Below, in pieces: positions 62,517 to 64,000 of a DNA stretch of 64,000 nucleotides. The notes below the pieces were generated by a model. It saw only the letters and a program-made list of their open reading frames with translations, was not told the origin of the DNA and made no database searches. The stretch comes from JBDIVL01 sp039794405 (GTDB lineage Bacteria; Planctomycetota; Brocadiia; Brocadiales; Brocadiaceae). Location: contig JBDIVL010000004.1 in the NCBI GenBank assembly GCA_039794405.1, positions 62,001 through 126,000 on the forward strand, in the 5' to 3' direction. The translations under genes and the position numbers were made by a program. The number at the start of each line of letters is the position of its first letter. Position 1 is the first letter of the stretch.

Positions 62517-64000
62517 GCTGCTTTCTCCTTGTCCTGCTTTGAGATGAGTACGGTATCTATGGCATCATCGATCTTCTGAATGTAGACACACTGGATTTTA
62601 TCTCGAATTTCCTTAGGAATTTCTTCGAAGTCATCCTTGTTTTTTAAGGGAAGTACAATCGTTTTTACCCCTGCTCGTATGGCTGCAAGTACCTTTTCCT
62701 TTACCCCTCCAACCGGCAGTACATTTCCAGTCAAAGTGATTTCTCCCGTAAGTGCTGTTTCTCTCCTGGCGTACTTGTTTGTTAAGAGTGAAATTAAGGC
62801 CATGCACATCGTAATACCTGCAGACGGACCGTCTTTCGGTGTAGCTCCAGAGGGAACGTGAATATGAATTTCAGAGTTATCATAGAAATTTTCATCAATA
62901 CCAAGTCGTTTTGCATTACTCCGGACGTAACTCAGTGCAGCGATTGCTGATTCCTGCATGACATCACCTAACTGTCCGGTAAGGGTTAATTCTTTTTCAC
63001 CTTTCATTCGGGACGCCTCTACGAAAACAATGTCTCCGCCCGTTTCCGTCCAGGCCAGTCCGGTAGCAACCCCGACCCGGTCCTCTTCTTCTGTAACCTG
63101 GTAGAAAAATTTTCTCGGACCGAGAAATTTTTCTACCACCTGAGGATTTACCTCCTTGGTGATTGGTTCTCCGGCAGCAATTTCCTTAGTAATTTTCCTG
63201 CAAATCGATGCAATCTCTCTTTCGAGATTTCTTACCCCCGCCTCCCTGGTGTAATCCCGAATGATTTTATATATGGCGTTGTCTTGGAATGTGATAGAAT
63301 GATTCTCTAGCCCATTTTCTTTTACTTGTTTTGGAATCAAAAATTGTTGCGCTATTTTTAACTTCTCGTCCTCACTGTAACCTGCAAGGTATATGACCTC
63401 CATTCTGTCCTTTAATGCGGTATGAACCGTATCAAGGATATTTGCTGTTGTAATAAACAGCACATGGGAGAGATCAAAGGGAATATCCAGATAGTGGTCT
63501 ACAAAACTAAAATTCTGCTCGGGATCTAAGACTTCCAACAGGGCAGAAGCGGGATCTCCCCTAAAGTCAGCCCCGATCTTATCAATTTCATCGAGCATGA
63601 AAACCGGGTTATTCGCTCCTGCACGGCAGATCTCCTGCATAATGCGTCCTGGCAGTGCACCTACATAGGTGCGTCTGTGTCCCCGAATCTCGGCTTCATC
63701 GCGTATACCTCCCAGAGAGATACGGACAAATTTCCTTCCCAGGGTACGGGCAATCGATTTTCCTAATGATGTTTTACCTGTTCCCGGAGGACCACAAAAA
63801 CAGAGGATTGGTCCTCTCAGTTTTTCCCGTATTTTATGGACGGCCAGGAATTCCAAAATACGTTCTTTTACCTTTTCAAGGCCATAGTGGTCTTCATCCA
63901 GGATCTTTGCTGCCTGATGAATATCCAGGCTATCGGTAGTCTTCTTATTCCAGGGAACACTGATGAGATAATCAAGATATGTCCGGGAAACAGGATATTC
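62513..64000 (-). CDS. lon: ATP-dependent protease Lon, partial (N-terminus beyond window)
   Basis: The frame is open to the right edge, and 496 codons are visible. The part upstream of any internal Met still matches Lon ([19 protein letters not shown], then [20 protein letters not shown]). AAA+ Walker A is [10 protein letters not shown], Walker [12 protein letters not shown]. The protease domain has the catalytic Ser in [10 protein letters not shown] and Lys in [12 protein letters not shown]. It lacks only the N-terminal substrate-binding domain, which is off the window. It ends within the uspA start codon region. Confidence 0.96.
   Translation of the reverse strand, partial: EYPVSRTYLDYLISVPWNKKTTDSLDIHQAAKILDEDHYGLEKVKERILEFLAVHKIREKLRGPILCFCGPPGTGKTSLGKSIARTLGRKFVRISLGGIRDEAEIRGHRRTYVGALPGRIMQEICRAGANNPVFMLDEIDKIGADFRGDPASALLEVLDPEQNFSFVDHYLDIPFDLSHVLFITTANILDTVHTALKDRMEVIYLAGYSEDEKLKIAQQFLIPKQVKENGLENHSITFQDNAIYKIIRDYTREAGVRNLEREIASICRKITKEIAAGEPITKEVNPQVVEKFLGPRKFFYQVTEEEDRVGVATGLAWTETGGDIVFVEASRMKGEKELTLTGQLGDVMQESAIAALSYVRSNAKRLGIDENFYDNSEIHIHVPSGATPKDGPSAGITMCMALISLLTNKYARRETALTGEITLTGNVLPVGGVKEKVLAAIRAGVKTIVLPLKNKDDFEEIPKEIRDKIQCVYIQKIDDAIDTVLISKQDKEKAA

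Overview
The window is a stretch of Gram-negative bacterial chromosome. LPS-type heptosyltransferases, a 5-haem periplasmic cytochrome, a c-haem-type sensor kinase, moderate-to-low GC, long repeat-filled intergenic gaps and many decaying genes fit an anammox-type planctomycete (Brocadiales: Brocadia, Kuenenia or Jettenia). That assignment is inference from gene content; there is no rRNA or other marker here to prove it. Two genes run off the edges: dnaE (C-terminus missing, left) and lon (N-terminus missing, right). I found no tRNA, rRNA or CRISPR array.

Layout. 1-8.3 kb: dnaE, a membrane-anchored coiled-coil protein, and a sigma54 response regulator/7TM histidine kinase pair. 8.3-10.1 kb: an AT-rich PmeII-like restriction-modification cassette whose nuclease is frameshifted. 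10.4-15.9 kb: a heptosyltransferase, a Ca2+/Na+ antiporter, a His-rich exported protein and a pentahaem cytochrome. 16.4-28.5 kb: a defence island, all on the minus strand, with a type III-like Res, a DUF559 nuclease, Mod, a 443-residue protein with a nuclease-like motif, an AlbA_2/ATPase protein and a SNF2 helicase, mixed with remnants of DUF1016, DUF2130 and mod genes. 28.9-33.8 kb: a membrane protein built of 11-residue repeats, then two envelope glycosyltransferases. 34.2-42.6 kb: NfeD/stomatin, CorA, MiaB and an HlyD-ABC-ABC2 exporter. 42.9-48 kb: a GTPase with a translationally coupled partner, a small membrane protein and a broken DUF4160/DUF2442 pair among mobile palindromes. 48.1-64 kb: AnmK, a TPR lipoprotein, an APC permease, an RsmC-like methyltransferase, a phosphorelay cluster (two response regulators plus a haem-motif hybrid kinase), a glucoamylase-ferredoxin fusion, RtcB/archease, UspA and Lon.

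The strongest unusual signal is repeat biology. A palindromic repeat (arms CCCCTCTTGGGAGGGG flanked by ACCCACCCC/GGGGTGGGT) lies in frame inside or at the end of Res, Mod (twice), the DUF559 nuclease and the SNF2 helicase, adding peptides such as TPNPSQEGN and SPLLGGDLGVG to enzymes that remain open; a related repeat sits in an ArnT-like transferase. This resembles the protein-coding palindromic elements of Rickettsia. Separately, 88 and 99 bp elements with CAATGTCAT termini are flanked by 10-bp near-perfect target duplications, so they are MITE-like. At least four other intergenic repeat families recur, one of which appears to supply the ribosome-binding site of a methyltransferase gene.

Other candidates for new biology are the GTPase/partner pair at 43.6-45.6 kb, the 11-residue YGDD-repeat protein at 28.9-30.9 kb, and the composite restriction/helicase island.
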